DNA of 64,000 nt from Notolepis coatsorum (GCA_963971535.1 OZ020590.1:152996034-153060033); one strand, 5' to 3'. Numbered from the stretch's first letter, positions 52,803-63,318 are shown. Translations and numbers: made by a program. Notes: a model not told the origin generated them from the sequence alone.

Positions 52803-53684
52803 GTAGCCGGTGTGATCTTGTCTGCGTTGTGTTTTAGTCGATTCGACCCCTGTTAAGGGATCGCCCTGAGTGGGAGTTGAACCCCGGACGCCCGCGTCGC
52901 GGGCGGCATCACAGACCACTAAGCAAGAAGTGAATTCACTTCTTGCTTCCGGGTCTGGATGCCTCTGGGGAGTGAGTTTACTTGCAGTACCGCTTAACGT
53001 CCACAGCCACTTCACGACTTGTACCTCGTGACTGTGGATATACTGCGGTACCTCCGTTACACTCACCCCTCTAAACTCACTCCACCCAGGGCATCCGGGT
53101 CACGGCACCACGTGTAGCCGGTGTGATCTTGTCTGCGTTGTGTTTTAGTCGATTCGACCTCTGTTAAGGGATCGCCCTGAGTGGGAGTTGAACCCCGGAC
53201 GCCAGCGTCGCGGGCGGCATCACAGACCACTAAGCAAGAAGTGAATTCACTTCTTGCTTCCGGGTCTGGATGCCTCTGGGGAGTGAGTTTACTTGCAGTA
53301 CCGCTTAACGTCCACAGCCACTTCACGACTTGTACCTCGTGACTGTGGATATACTGCGGTACCTCCGTTACACTCACCCCTCTAAACTCACTCCACCCAG
53401 GGCATCCGGGTCACGGCACCACGTGTAGCCGGTGTGATCTTGTCTGCGTTGTGTTTTAGTCGATTCCACCCCTGTTAAGGGATCGCCCTGAGTGGGAGTT
53501 GAACCCCGGACGCCCGCGTCGCGGGCGGCATCACAGACCACTAAGCAAGAAGTGAATTCACTTCATGCTTCCGGGTCTGGATGCCTCTGGGGAGTGAGTT
53601 TACTTGCAGTACCGCTTAACGTCCACAGCCACTTCACGACTTGTACCTCGTGACTGTGGATATACTGCGGTACCTCCGTTACAC
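52803..53684. repeat. 311-bp tRNA-like unit in three tandem copies
   Basis: Units start at 52803, 53114 and 53425 (GTAGCCGGTGTGATCTTG) and end at GGTACCTCCGTTACAC. The first two are followed by a linker of about 40 bp. On the minus strand each unit contains a tRNA-like B-box region (GGGGTTCAACTCCCACTCAG) and AGTGGTCTGTGATGCCGCCC. A 28-bp palindrome centred on GAATTC lies at 52921-52948, 53232-53259 and 53543-53570 (one mismatch in the third). The copies are almost identical, so the amplification is recent. Confidence 0.88.
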
Positions 53685-53699
53685 ATTTATACAGTGGTA

Positions 53700-54160
53700 G
53701 GTATAAAAGGGTTTTAACTATCAGTCAAGTCTCACACCTGATAACCGTGCTGGAAAATCCATCCAGAACCACTACAAATATCAAATCCCAATTTTCTTTT
53801 ACCTTCTTACCTAATTCTAAAAGTTAAATATGAGTTGAATAATATCCCTTTCTATGCTTTGTTTACAATAGTTCCTCATTAGTTCCCATGTATGTGCACT
53901 TCATCATTACATGTGTCATCTAATGTGTTAACGGATAATGTAATGTGATGTGATGTCTCCTCTCAGGTCATGTACCATTTTCGCTCCTTCCCATTTATGT
54001 CACAGTTAAGCTGGTTATTCAGCTCATTTAATTATGTTGTTTATTTAAATCAGTTATGTCTCACCTCGATTAGCACTGTGGTCGTGCTTTTTATATCAGA
54101 CAGAATGTTAGATTTACTCTGTGCCAAGGTAGATAAGAGGAGATGGGGGACTGCTAACGT
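53700..54160. other. Unassigned DNA left of duplication X2
   Basis: About 460 bp, AT-rich, with no supported gene. Confidence 0.4.
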
Positions 54161-54288
54161 CTCATTTGAAGATTAGTTTCAATAAAGGCGGGGAGGATTA
54201 TTTGACGTGTGATGAGTGTTTTATTTCCCTCTTGGCTTTTCTCTTTATTTTTTGTTGTGTTTTAGAAGACGACGATTAGAATGCCATT

Positions 54289-54541
54289 GTGGTGCGACAG
54301 CCGCTCAGGATGTATAGCGGTCGTCTGGTAATCAGACGGTTCCTGGTTCGATTCCGGCTCCTCCCGGGCAGCGTGTCGAGGAGCGAGACACTTTAACCCC
54401 TAACTGCTCCCGATGAGCAGGTTGGCACCTTGCATGGTTGCCTCTGCCGTCAGTGTGTGAATGGGTGAAGAATGTGAGGCATAAGTTGTAAAGCGCTTTG
54501 GGAAAAAAGCTGTTATATAAAAATGCAGTCCATTTACCATT
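54289..54541 (+). mobile_element. tRNA-derived SINE, copy in X2
   Basis: Counterpart of 23370-23622, with a small three-base insertion (GGTGAAGAATGTG) and otherwise the same. Confidence 0.75.
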
Positions 54542-54921
54542 GGAAAATGGTCTTTCTTCATATCCATCCTAGGCACACATTCTCTAAAAAAAATTATTCC
54601 AGATAGCACAGCATCACCCACAGGGCCAAGGGCACTGAAAGGCTTCAAAACACAATGAGAAGCATTCCTACACTAATATAGTCTTTAATGTCCATAGAAA
54701 GCAAGTTACAAACACCCCTTGGCACGTATATGCAAAAAGCACGCCTGGTTTTAAATCAAGGCTTGGTTGATCAACTAATCAAGAGCACCTGCATCAATTA
54801 ACTCCTGACAAACAAGACGTTTGAAATGAATGTAGCGCTAGATTATTGTGACACATGAATAGTGAAATATAGACTAGATGTAGCCTACAAACGTGCTCAA
54901 ACAATCTACATTAACATTTAT

Positions 54922-55100
54922 AAGAGAACGTGGGTGTATGAAGGAGTCTCTCCTTCACAGATGGTGGTTACCGTAGATATAACACCAGCCACCCTTCAGT
55001 CACCAGCTCACTGCTGGAATACACACTCATGTGGGTGCCGGGGATCGAACCGGCGACCTTTTGGTTACCGGTTGGCCTCTCCAGGCCGTTCCTGCCAGTG
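54922..55100 (-). mobile_element. tRNA-like SINE, minus strand, copy in X2
   Basis: Counterpart of 24000-24180, with the same B-box region (GGTTCGATCCCCGGCACCCA on the minus strand). Confidence 0.55.
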
Positions 55101-55280
55101 ATTTCACAAGGGGTCATGAGTTCCGTTCCTTCTTCAGTGGTTCGTAAACCCTATCAGAGGGACACTTTCACAGCACCTTGATAATATGGTCAGAATCTTG
55201 TCTGAATCGTCATTCTTAACAATGGTGCCAGAGCGCCATCAGCAGGTGCCTTGAAATACTACCGTGTGTAATATGAATGA

Positions 55281-55345
55281 GTGGCTTGAATTCTCAGATT
55301 AATGGTCGGATCTGTAAATGTATTTGACCACATGCATTTTAGATG
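55281..55345 (-). mobile_element. Stub of LINE-A copy c left after a deletion
   Basis: Only the 5' edge of the LINE remains (GTGGCTTGAATTCTCAGATT.. on the plus strand), joined directly to AATATGAATGA, the outer edge of its tail in X1. About 1.1 kb is missing. Confidence 0.75.
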
Positions 55346-55605
55346 TACACTGTATGTGCATAGATTCTTGAGTTTGACTTGTAGATGGAAAACAATTATT
55401 TATTATTATTATTGCTTCTGAAATAATGTCTAAAGCTCTAAAGTCTAAAGCTCTCCTCCAATAATTAATGAAGTTAAATAGCCTGGAACATTGATAGAAA
55501 AAATATAATTTTATGTCAAAGTTCACCATTCTATCTATGATTGACTATGTAGGGATATCTGATTCGGAAATTCACCAAAACACTCTCTCTCTCTCTAATG
55601 CACAC

Positions 55606-55973
55606 TGGGGGTGTAAAGGTACACGTATCCGTACCGAACCGTTTCAGTGTGTACCATACCGTACCGAACGGCTGTGTACCGAACAAATACAACGGTATGT
55701 TTAACCAATAACGACTGCCCACTGGGGGCTGTTTTTTTCACAATCTAATATAATTATTATTATTTTTTTTCTTTACAAGTCGATTATTAATTTCAATATA
55801 GAATATTTGTTGACATCCCTACAAGTACAATTAGTTACTGCACACTACATCATCCCTGAGTGGAACATGGAAAGCCAAACTTTCCCCCACTGTACCGAAA
55901 ACCCGTAACAAACCGTGACTTCAAAACCGAGGTACGTACCGAACCGTGGTTTTTGTGTACCGTTACACCCCTA
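55606..55973. mobile_element. hAT-like MITE, copy in X2
   Basis: Counterpart of 25782-26136. The left end reads TGGGGGTGTAAAGG, and it has a short extra segment (ACCAATAACGACTGCC) near 55704. Confidence 0.7.
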
Positions 55974-56138
55974 CTAGTTACTATATGTATATCTGTACAT
56001 ATCTCTTACCTACTCTTACTAGTTACGCTGCTGGCCAGTATGACTTACTACCATAGTGTCTTTATACCTGTATCACTGTACATATTAATACTTAATACTA
56101 CAACTCTGTACATACATCTGATTAGCACTAATACTAAT

Positions 56139-56250
56139 CAGTGGCTCGGGAGGTAGTGCAGTCATCTGGTAATCTGGAGGTTCCCAGTTCGATTCCCCTT
56201 CTCCCGGGCAGCGTGTCGAAGTGTCCTTGAGCAAGACACTTAACCCCTAA
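56139..56250 (+). mobile_element. tRNA-derived SINE head, copy in X2
   Basis: Counterpart of 26302-26413, nearly identical. Confidence 0.65.
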
Positions 56251-56384
56251 CTTAACCCCATTGCAGTAGTCGAGGGAGGCGAGACGTGACTGTTGATTGG
56301 ACGAGGAGTTGGGTGGCTTCATTTGTCAGCAAGGGGCGGATCCTTCTGCCGTTGCTCAGGAGGAACATTCCATGCAGGGCAGGG

Positions 56385-57150
56385 ATACAAACTGGTCAGA
56401 CTACTGCTTGACCTTACTCATAGAACCCACCTCACCCCTGCCCACTTTGACAACCTAGGATGGCTTAGAGTAGACGACAGAGTACAGCAACTTGCAATGG
56501 GCCTGGTCTACAAGATACACTACACAACTAAATTACCCATGTACATGTCAAAATACTTCCCAAAGGCCAGTGAATACCACGATCACAACACCAGAGGGAG
56601 CTCCACAAATCATGTCAAACCCAGATTCGGCTCAAACAAGGGACTAAACACCTTTCGCAATTATGCCACATCAATGTGGAACGCCCTACCCACAGCTGTA
56701 AAGGAATGTGAATCACTACCCACTTTCAAAGAGCACCTACGGGAAACTGGCCCCTGAAAATGTCTAAACCCAACCCCTTCCAATGTACAGTAAATGTCCT
56801 AACCCAATAATACACAAGACCCTCTTGTTGGGACCAAGTAAGGTTTAATCGATATTCCAATGTACAGTTTTGCTTGTACAGTTTCCCCCACCCACCTCCA
56901 ATGTACAGTTCCCCCCCCCACCTACCCAACCTCCTCCAATGTAGTTTCTACGTCAAATGTATATACTCTCTTTTTTTAGACTCTTTTTGTATCACAAACA
57001 GTACTGTATTTGTAAATCTGGTATGTCATAAATGTATAGATGTAGCATTACTGTCTATCTGTATGTTGTGTATGTCATATATGTTATGATGAATTGAAAA
57101 TGGGGGACCCTGATGTAAACCAGACGAAAGTCGAAAGTTCAATCAATCAA
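56385..57150 (+). mobile_element. LINE-A copy j, plus strand
   Basis: Counterpart of copy d without the foreign insertion. Polymerase tail KLVRLLLDLTHRTHLTPAHF to HLRETGP, 3' UTR, then the end is shortened before the CAAT tail (57138-57160). Confidence 0.85.
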
Positions 57151-57419
57151 TCAATCAATCATACACGGCACACTGAGGCCTACAACAAACTGACCGGATC
57201 TTCCTTTATTCATTATGTTGTACTGTAGCACTATTTTACTCTGTCCATTCTATTGCATAATTTTACTATCTATTCTATTCTACTATTCTATTATTGCACT
57301 GTATTATTTTACTCTGTCTATTGCTTTTTATTACAGGTTCAAATCTGTCAGGTATTAAACTGTGTGGGTATCAAACAAGAGACTGTCAGGCTTTAAAACT
57401 GTGTAGGAACCAGGCCTAG

Positions 57420-57528
57420 AACTGCACCCTGAGAGGGAACTGCACTCTGAGAGGGAACTGCACTCTGAGAGGGAACTGCACCCTGAGAGGGAACTGCACC
57501 CTGAGAGGGAACTGCACTCTGAGAGGGA
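57420..57528. repeat. 18-bp minisatellite in X2
   Basis: Six units of GGAACTGCACCCTGAGAG, compared with a much longer array in X1. Confidence 0.9.
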
Positions 57529-57854
57529 GGTTCGAAGGGTCAAAGTGGGTATAAGACAGGAGGGAAGACTGTCAAGTTTTAAACTGTGGATACCAAACAG
57601 AGAAGGTAAAGACGACTTTGAACTGTTGAACAGTAATCCAGAACTATTTTATTGCACTGTAAAAAAATAAAAATAATAATTTGCATGGAATAGCGTACAA
57701 ACTAAAGTATGTAGAAATTAATTTGGACTATAAACAATGCCTGTCAAATGAGCCATACTATTGTCTCCATAGCTATAATACAGAACACACAATGGGTCCG
57801 CAAACATCGCTAAAATGGTCAATAACGCTGGCGCCATTGAGTAAAGATGGGAAA

Positions 57855-60128
57855 AGATTGATTGAATACTTTATTACAGGTCTTTGAGACCTGTAAAACA
57901 CTAAGAAATGGAGTAACCAATATGATCAAAAAAGCAAAACTGAACTATTTTAACGAAAAAATTGAGGAAAATAAAAATAATCCTCAAAAACTGTGGAAGT
58001 CTTTAAAAACACTGGGTCACAATAATAGACTCAAGACTAAAACCACAAATCTCAACCTGAAAATAGATAACACGATCATCTCTGACAAATTGAGTGTGGC
58101 AAATTGTTTAAACACCTTCTTCACAACTGTTGCTACCACTTTGGTGAACAAACTGCCGATCCACTCTGGCCGATATGGCATACAGCACATCCAGGCCTTT
58201 TATAAGGAACTGGGTGTACGTGAAAATGATTTTAAATTGACTGAAGTAACTACTGAAGAGGTTATGAAAAAGCTCAGTATGCTGCAGCCAACAAAAGCCA
58301 CAGGCCATGACAATATTCCCACCAGATTTCTCAGAGACTCTGCTTCCATCATAGCTCCCATTGTAGCCCATATCACCAACCTCTCCATCAACCAGGGTCA
58401 CATCCCGCAAGAACTCAAGCTTGCTAGGGTAACCCCTCTATTTAAAAAAGGAAACAAACTGGATCCAGGTAACTACCGCCCCGTTTCTATCCTTTGTTCC
58501 ATATCAAAGGTAATTGAGAGGCTGGTATATGAGCAGATAGACAACTACCTGACTGAACATAGACTACTGTACCAGTTCCAATCAGGTTTCAGAAAATCAC
58601 ACTCCACTGACACCTGTTTACTGTACCTGACCGATTATATAAAACGGGAGATGGACAAGGGGAACTACTGCGGGATGGTAATGTTGGACCTGCAAAAGGC
58701 GTTTGACACGGTCAACCACTCCATCCTACTAGAAAAATTGAGAGCGATAGGCTTTGATAGCAAGTCAGCCAAATGGGTCAAGTCCTACCTGGAGGGAAGA
58801 GAACAGGTGGTAGACATCAATGGCACCTTGTCCTCGTCCCTTCCAGTGACATGTGGGGTCCCCCAAGGAAGCATTTTGGGGCCTCAACTGTTTTTAATAT
58901 ATATTAATGACATGAAATCGGCATGCGATTGCAACCTGTTCCTGTTTGCTGACGACTCGGCACTCCTGGTCTCTGACAGGGATAAGTCTAAAGTGGAAAG
59001 TGTCCTGAGCAGTGAAATGAAAAAGATCTGCTCTTGGCTCAGTGACAATAAATTGTCTCTACATCTGGGAAAAACAGAGGCCATACTCCTTGGGTCAAAC
59101 GCCAACCTAAAGAAATCCCAGGGTTTTAAAATTAGAGTAGGTGAAAACATTATTGAGGATAAAGAGGAGGTCACCTACCTGGGCTTTATTTTAAATAACA
59201 AACTTTCTAACGAAAAAATGGCACAAAAAGTTATTACTAAGGTCAATCAAAAAACCAAATTTTTATTTAGAATTTCCTCGTTCATAAATAGAAACGCTCT
59301 GAGGACCCTAGCTGGAGCCCTCATCCAATGTCACTTTGACTATGCTTGCACTTCATGGTACAGCAACATATCAAAACAAATGAAGACAAAGCTCCAGACC
59401 TCCCAAAACAAACTAGTGAGACTCCTGCACAACCTTCACTTTAGAACTCACCTAACGCCAGCCCACTTTAGCAGTCTGGGATGGCTTAGGGTTGAAGAAA
59501 GGGTACACCAGCTTAAAATGCTACTGGTTTTTAAAGTACTGAAAGAAACGGTCCCCAAGTACCTAGTAAATTATTTTAATAAAGTAGGAGATGTCCACAA
59601 ACACGCCACAAGAGGAAGCCCCACGGACCTGGTCCCGCCGAGAGTCATGACATGCATGGGGAAAGATGCATTTTTTTACTCGGCTACGGTAATGTGGAAT
59701 GCCCTGCCAACATTCATAAAACTCCTGAACTCCCCTCTCGGATTTAAATCCGCCCTAAAAACATGGCTCAGCAGCAACTCAAATTGGTCTTAAAATGTTT
59801 TTTATCTCTTTTATCATAACTTGGCTTTTATTTCTTTTATCATGAGTTGCTTTTAAGGGTTTGCGGATTTTCTTTTAACATTAGTTAACTGTATGAGTTG
59901 TCAGGTTAGGTGTTTTTATACACATTTTTAGGATGTGTCCTGTCTAGTGTACATGTCCATTTGTGTTTCTGTGCCTTTTTATGTTCCATGTATGGACCAC
60001 AATGGAAACAAGCCTTGGCTTTATTGTGTTTTATCCATTTTTGACCAGCGTTGTTGATACTGTTATTGTCTTGTCTTTTAAAAATGTTTTGTCCTACGAT
60101 TGTGTCAAAATAAAGTATTCAATCAATC
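57855..60128 (+). mobile_element. LINE-B copy 2
   Basis: Counterpart of 30679-32958 with the same inverted GATTGATTGAATACTTTATT start, the ACAGGTCTTTGAGACCTGT hairpin and the CAATCAATC tail next to zinc-finger paralogue 3. It was therefore present before the duplication. Confidence 0.9.
57862..59793 (+). CDS. LINE-B reverse transcriptase, longest copy
   Basis: 643 codons with a natural end (FKSALKTWLSSNSNWS). The reverse transcriptase motifs are as in copy 1: MLDLQKAFDTVNH, GVPQGSILGPQ, FADDSALLV. The C-terminal domain has FDYACTSWYSNISKQMK, HLTPAHFSSLGWLRVEERV and SATVMWNALPTFIKLLNSPL. The N-terminal endonuclease is absent, so the element is truncated and not autonomous, although the polymerase domain looks whole. 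The first ATG lies in the inverted start segment, so it is not a native initiator. Family: Jockey superfamily, near CR1/Daphne; exact clade unsure. Confidence 0.9.
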   Translation: MNTLLQVFETCKTLRNGVTNMIKKAKLNYFNEKIEENKNNPQKLWKSLKTLGHNNRLKTKTTNLNLKIDNTIISDKLSVANCLNTFFTTVATTLVNKLPIHSGRYGIQHIQAFYKELGVRENDFKLTEVTTEEVMKKLSMLQPTKATGHDNIPTRFLRDSASIIAPIVAHITNLSINQGHIPQELKLARVTPLFKKGNKLDPGNYRPVSILCSISKVIERLVYEQIDNYLTEHRLLYQFQSGFRKSHSTDTCLLYLTDYIKREMDKGNYCGMVMLDLQKAFDTVNHSILLEKLRAIGFDSKSAKWVKSYLEGREQVVDINGTLSSSLPVTCGVPQGSILGPQLFLIYINDMKSACDCNLFLFADDSALLVSDRDKSKVESVLSSEMKKICSWLSDNKLSLHLGKTEAILLGSNANLKKSQGFKIRVGENIIEDKEEVTYLGFILNNKLSNEKMAQKVITKVNQKTKFLFRISSFINRNALRTLAGALIQCHFDYACTSWYSNISKQMKTKLQTSQNKLVRLLHNLHFRTHLTPAHFSSLGWLRVEERVHQLKMLLVFKVLKETVPKYLVNYFNKVGDVHKHATRGSPTDLVPPRVMTCMGKDAFFYSATVMWNALPTFIKLLNSPLGFKSALKTWLSSNSNWS

Positions 60129-60205
60129 AAAAGACTAAATGTTTTTTCCCCAGAGTATGAGTTCTGATATGTACTTTTAAGTCACGTTTTGCACCAAATA
60201 TTTTA

Positions 60206-62004
60206 TCACAGTGTGCAACTATAGGGCTTTTCCCCAGTATGGCTTCTCATGTGACTATTCAGGTGTCCCTGTGTAATATATCTTTTAGGACACAGTGTGC
60301 AACTATAGGGCTTTTCCCCAGTATGGCTTCTCATGTGAATATTCAGGTGTCCCTGTATAATATATCTTTTAGGACACAGTGTGCAACTATAGGGCTTTTC
60401 CCCAGTATGGCTTCTCATGTGTACTTTTATTTGAGATTTTTGACTAAATCTTTTAGGACACAGTGTGCAACTATAGGGCTTTTCCCCAGTGTGGCTTCTC
60501 ATATGTACTTCCAAGAGTGTAATGTCAGTACATTTCTTTCCACAAACAGTACATGTCATGTGAATTTGAAAGTGAAGTTTTAAGCTCTCTGTGGGTTCTA
60601 AATGTTTTCCACACAAACCACAGTCACTAGAATGGGCTTTAAGATGGCGCATTAAAGCTTTCTTATTAGGAAAACATTTCCCACACACTTTACAGCTCCA
60701 GGTCTCACATGGTATTTGGTTTGATAATTTCACCTCATGGGATGAAACCACAGAGCTCTTGAACTGGTTGCTGTTAGACAAACTCTGTCCTTTGTTTTTC
60801 TGTGTCTTCTTTGATGTCAGTGAGTTTAAACCAGGATGAGGTTCACTAGTCTCCAGCCAATCATCACTGTCATCAGTATCAGTTCCAGAACAGTGTGAAG
60901 AGAGGAGCTGGCCATCTGCAGTTGGTTCTAAATCACCAGCTGGATCTAAGTTACTGACTGGTTCTGATAATCCACAGTCCTCTCCATCAGGTTCAGTTTT
61001 CATCTGTTCTGTTGAGGTGCTGGCTAGAGGCTCTGTCTCTCTGTTTTCCTCAGTCTGGGTTTGGTTAAACCATGAGGACTGAGGTTTCTCTTCATCATAT
61101 TCACTCTTCACAGGGACAGGGTTGAAAGTGAACTTAATATCAGCCTCCTCCAGACCTTGAAGCTGCTCTCCCTCCTGACTGGTCCAGAGTTCCTCCTGTT
61201 CCTCTTTAATCTGTAGGAGCTCTGGGTCCTGGGTTTGGTTAAACCATGAGGACTGAGGTTTCTCTTCATCATGTTCACTCTTCACAGGGACAGGGTTGAA
61301 ATTGAACTTGATACCAGCCTCCTCCAGACCTTGAAGCTGCTCTCCCTCCTGACTGGTCCAGAGTTCCTCCTGTTCCTCTTTAATCTGTAGGAGCTCTGGG
61401 TCCTGGGTTTGGTTAAACCATGAGGACTGAGGTTTCTCTTCATCATGTTCACTCTTCACAGGGACAGGGTTGAAAGTGAACTTGATACCAGCCTCCTCCA
61501 GACCTTGAAGCTGCTCTCCCTCCGGACTGGTCCAGAGTTCCTCCTGTTCCTCTTTAATCTGTAGGAGCTCTGGGTCCTGGGTTTGGTTAAACCATGAGGA
61601 CTGAGGTTTCTCTTCATCATCTTCACTCTTCACAGGGACAGGGTTGAAAGTGAACTTGATACCAACTTCCTCCAGACCTTGAAGCTGCTCTCCCTCCCGA
61701 CTGGTCCAGAGTTCCTCCTGTTCCTCTTTAATCTGTAGGAGCTCTGGGTCCTGGGTTTGGTTAAACCATGAGGACTGAGGTTTCTCTTCATCATGTTCAC
61801 TCTTCACAGGGACAGGGTTGAAAGTGAACTTGATGATATCAGCCTCCTCCAGACCTTGAAGCTGCTCTCCCTCCTGACTGGTCCAGAGTTCCTCCTGTTC
61901 CTCTTTCATCTGTAGGAGCTCTGGCTGCTCCTGGCTCAGACTGGGGCTCCTCTCCTGCTGTTCAGGAGGAACCTCCTCTTCACAGACAGAGAGCTGTGGG
62001 GGGT
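60206..62004 (-). CDS. C2H2 zinc-finger protein, 3' coding exon, paralogue 3 (longest)
   Basis: The best-preserved paralogue: an open frame of 607 codons from an ATG at 62029. As in paralogue 1, that ATG is in the acceptor tract, and the exon likely starts at 62004. It has five acidic units of about 58 residues, giving ten [M/I]KEE or VKSE motifs plus MKTE in the linker. An Asp/Ser-rich patch ([19 protein letters not shown]) and a Ser/Lys linker follow. The six fingers are three shared ones (KALMRH, ESLKLH, LLEVH), then helices [20 protein letters not shown] and [10 protein letters not shown]. The frame ends at PYSCTL inside a seventh finger, as in the sisters. The KRxY/F and TGEKPYSC linkers are canonical. 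A nuclear DNA-binding role is well supported by the fingers; regulation by SUMO is an inference from the motifs. Confidence 0.85.
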
Positions 62005-62084
62005 CTGGAGGGAGGCAGAATAATGACATGAATAGTTGTAATTGCTGTCACCATTGGAAAGCCACCAATTTTAAGAATTCACAC

Positions 62085-62349
62085 ATGTTCTTCCTGTGCC
62101 CCAGGACAGTTCAGTCAGTATGTTCTTCCTGTGCCCCAGGACAGTTCAGTCAGTATGTTCTTCCTGAGGACAGTTCAGTCAGTATGTTCTTCCTGTGCCC
62201 CAGGACAGTTCAGTCAGTATGTTCTTCCTGTGCCCCAGGACAGTTCAGTCAGTATGTTCTTCCTGTGTCTCAGGACAGTTCAGTCAGTATGTTCTACCTG
62301 TGCTCCAGGACAGTTCAGTCAGTATGTTCTTCCTGTGCTCCAGGACAGT
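62085..62349. repeat. 35-bp minisatellite, direct array, paralogue 3
   Basis: About 7.5 units beginning about 80 bp upstream of the exon acceptor. It has the same shortened unit (TTCCTGAGGACAG) as paralogue 2. Confidence 0.92.
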
Positions 62350-62553
62350 GACTGAACTGTCCTGGAGCACAGGAGGAACATACTGACTGAACTGTCCTGG
62401 AGCACAGGAAGAACATACTGACTGAACTGTCCTGGAGCACAGGAAGAACATACTGACTGAACTGTCCTGGAGCACAGGAAGAACATACTGACTGAACTGT
62501 CCTGGAGCACAGGAGGAACATACTGACTGAACTGTCCTGGAGCACAGGAATAA
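62350..62553. repeat. 35-bp minisatellite, inverted array, paralogue 3
   Basis: About six inverted units. The junction reads CTCCAGGACAG TGACTGAA CTGTCCTGGAG, a tight hairpin. The junction differs from that of paralogue 2. Confidence 0.92.
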
Positions 62554-62569
62554 TATAGATGGTGAAAAA

Positions 62570-62795
62570 ACGAGGTAGTTCACTATTCGGCCCATGATTA
62601 AAATGACATAAATGATGCAACATACAGATATATATCATGACATTTGTGACATACAGGTATACAGTACCGTTACATTTGTGACATACAAGATATGCAAATA
62701 TACAGTAGTTAAACAGAGATCTTAACAGAAAATATATACATACGAGGGGGAGGAAACTGTACATTAGGAGGGAGTGGGTGGGTGGGTGGGATAGG
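62570..62795 (-). mobile_element. LINE-A 3' UTR fragment in X2
   Basis: Counterpart of 36420-36655, nearly identical. Confidence 0.65.
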
Positions 62796-62948
62796 GGACA
62801 TGTGTATTGTGAATTGTGTATTGTGAAAGCCAAGGTAGGTGATTCAATAACGTTACTAGATCAACTGATCTTTACATTCGAATTTTTCAAATAGTCTACT
62901 AGTACAAATGTTTGGATCAAAATGCTGATTGGTACTTTGGTAGTTCGT

Positions 62949-63130
62949 TCAGGCGGGAGAGGAGAGGAGAGGGGGTGTTTGCCTCCTTTCCTCAGACAAT
63001 TCTTTGCACTCTTCTCCCTGATTTGTAATAGCTTTTGGCAATCTGAAGTACTCTAAATGCTTTTCCCAGTCCGACCGATTAGTACAGCCAAAAACACAAC
63101 AATAATTGACCCTTTTGAGCAACAATGACC
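62949..63130 (-). pseudogene. THAP zinc-finger exon remnant, copy 2
   Basis: Minus strand reads NYCCVFGCTNRSDWEKHLEY, FRLPKAITNQGEECKELSEE, RRQ, the first half of a THAP domain with both N-terminal cysteines. Here the frame is open to the usual ELS..RR end of a first THAP exon. No GT donor follows at that point (AGGAGGCAAAC; a GC donor is conceivable). The ATG upstream (63155) lies in LINE-A sequence, so it is not a natural start. Probably a relic. Confidence 0.7.
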
Positions 63131-63131
63131 A

Positions 63132-63318
63132 GACAATGTACAGCCCCCCACCCACCCCACCTACCCAACCTCCTCCAATGTACAGTTTCTATGTCAAATG
63201 TATATACTCTCTTTTCTGGACTCTTTTTGTATCACAAACAGTACTGTATTTGCATATCTGGTATGTCATAAATGTATAGATGTAGCAGTACTGTCTATCT
63301 GTATGTCGTGTGTGTCAT
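63132..63318 (+). mobile_element. LINE-A 3' UTR in X2, truncated
   Basis: Counterpart of 36975-37160. It stops at GTGTGTCAT where the next LINE begins. Confidence 0.75.

Larger units (their letters stand above)
54163..63318. repeat. Segmental duplication unit, copy X2
   Basis: Same content and order as X1 (23239-37157) but shorter. It ends where a Rex1-type LINE begins at about 63319. Confidence 0.88.

Noticed and set aside
52797-53066. Two related minus-strand frames of 112 and 104 codons in the 311-bp array
   Set aside because: They repeat because the DNA repeats; they contain the tRNA-like region and no protein domain.
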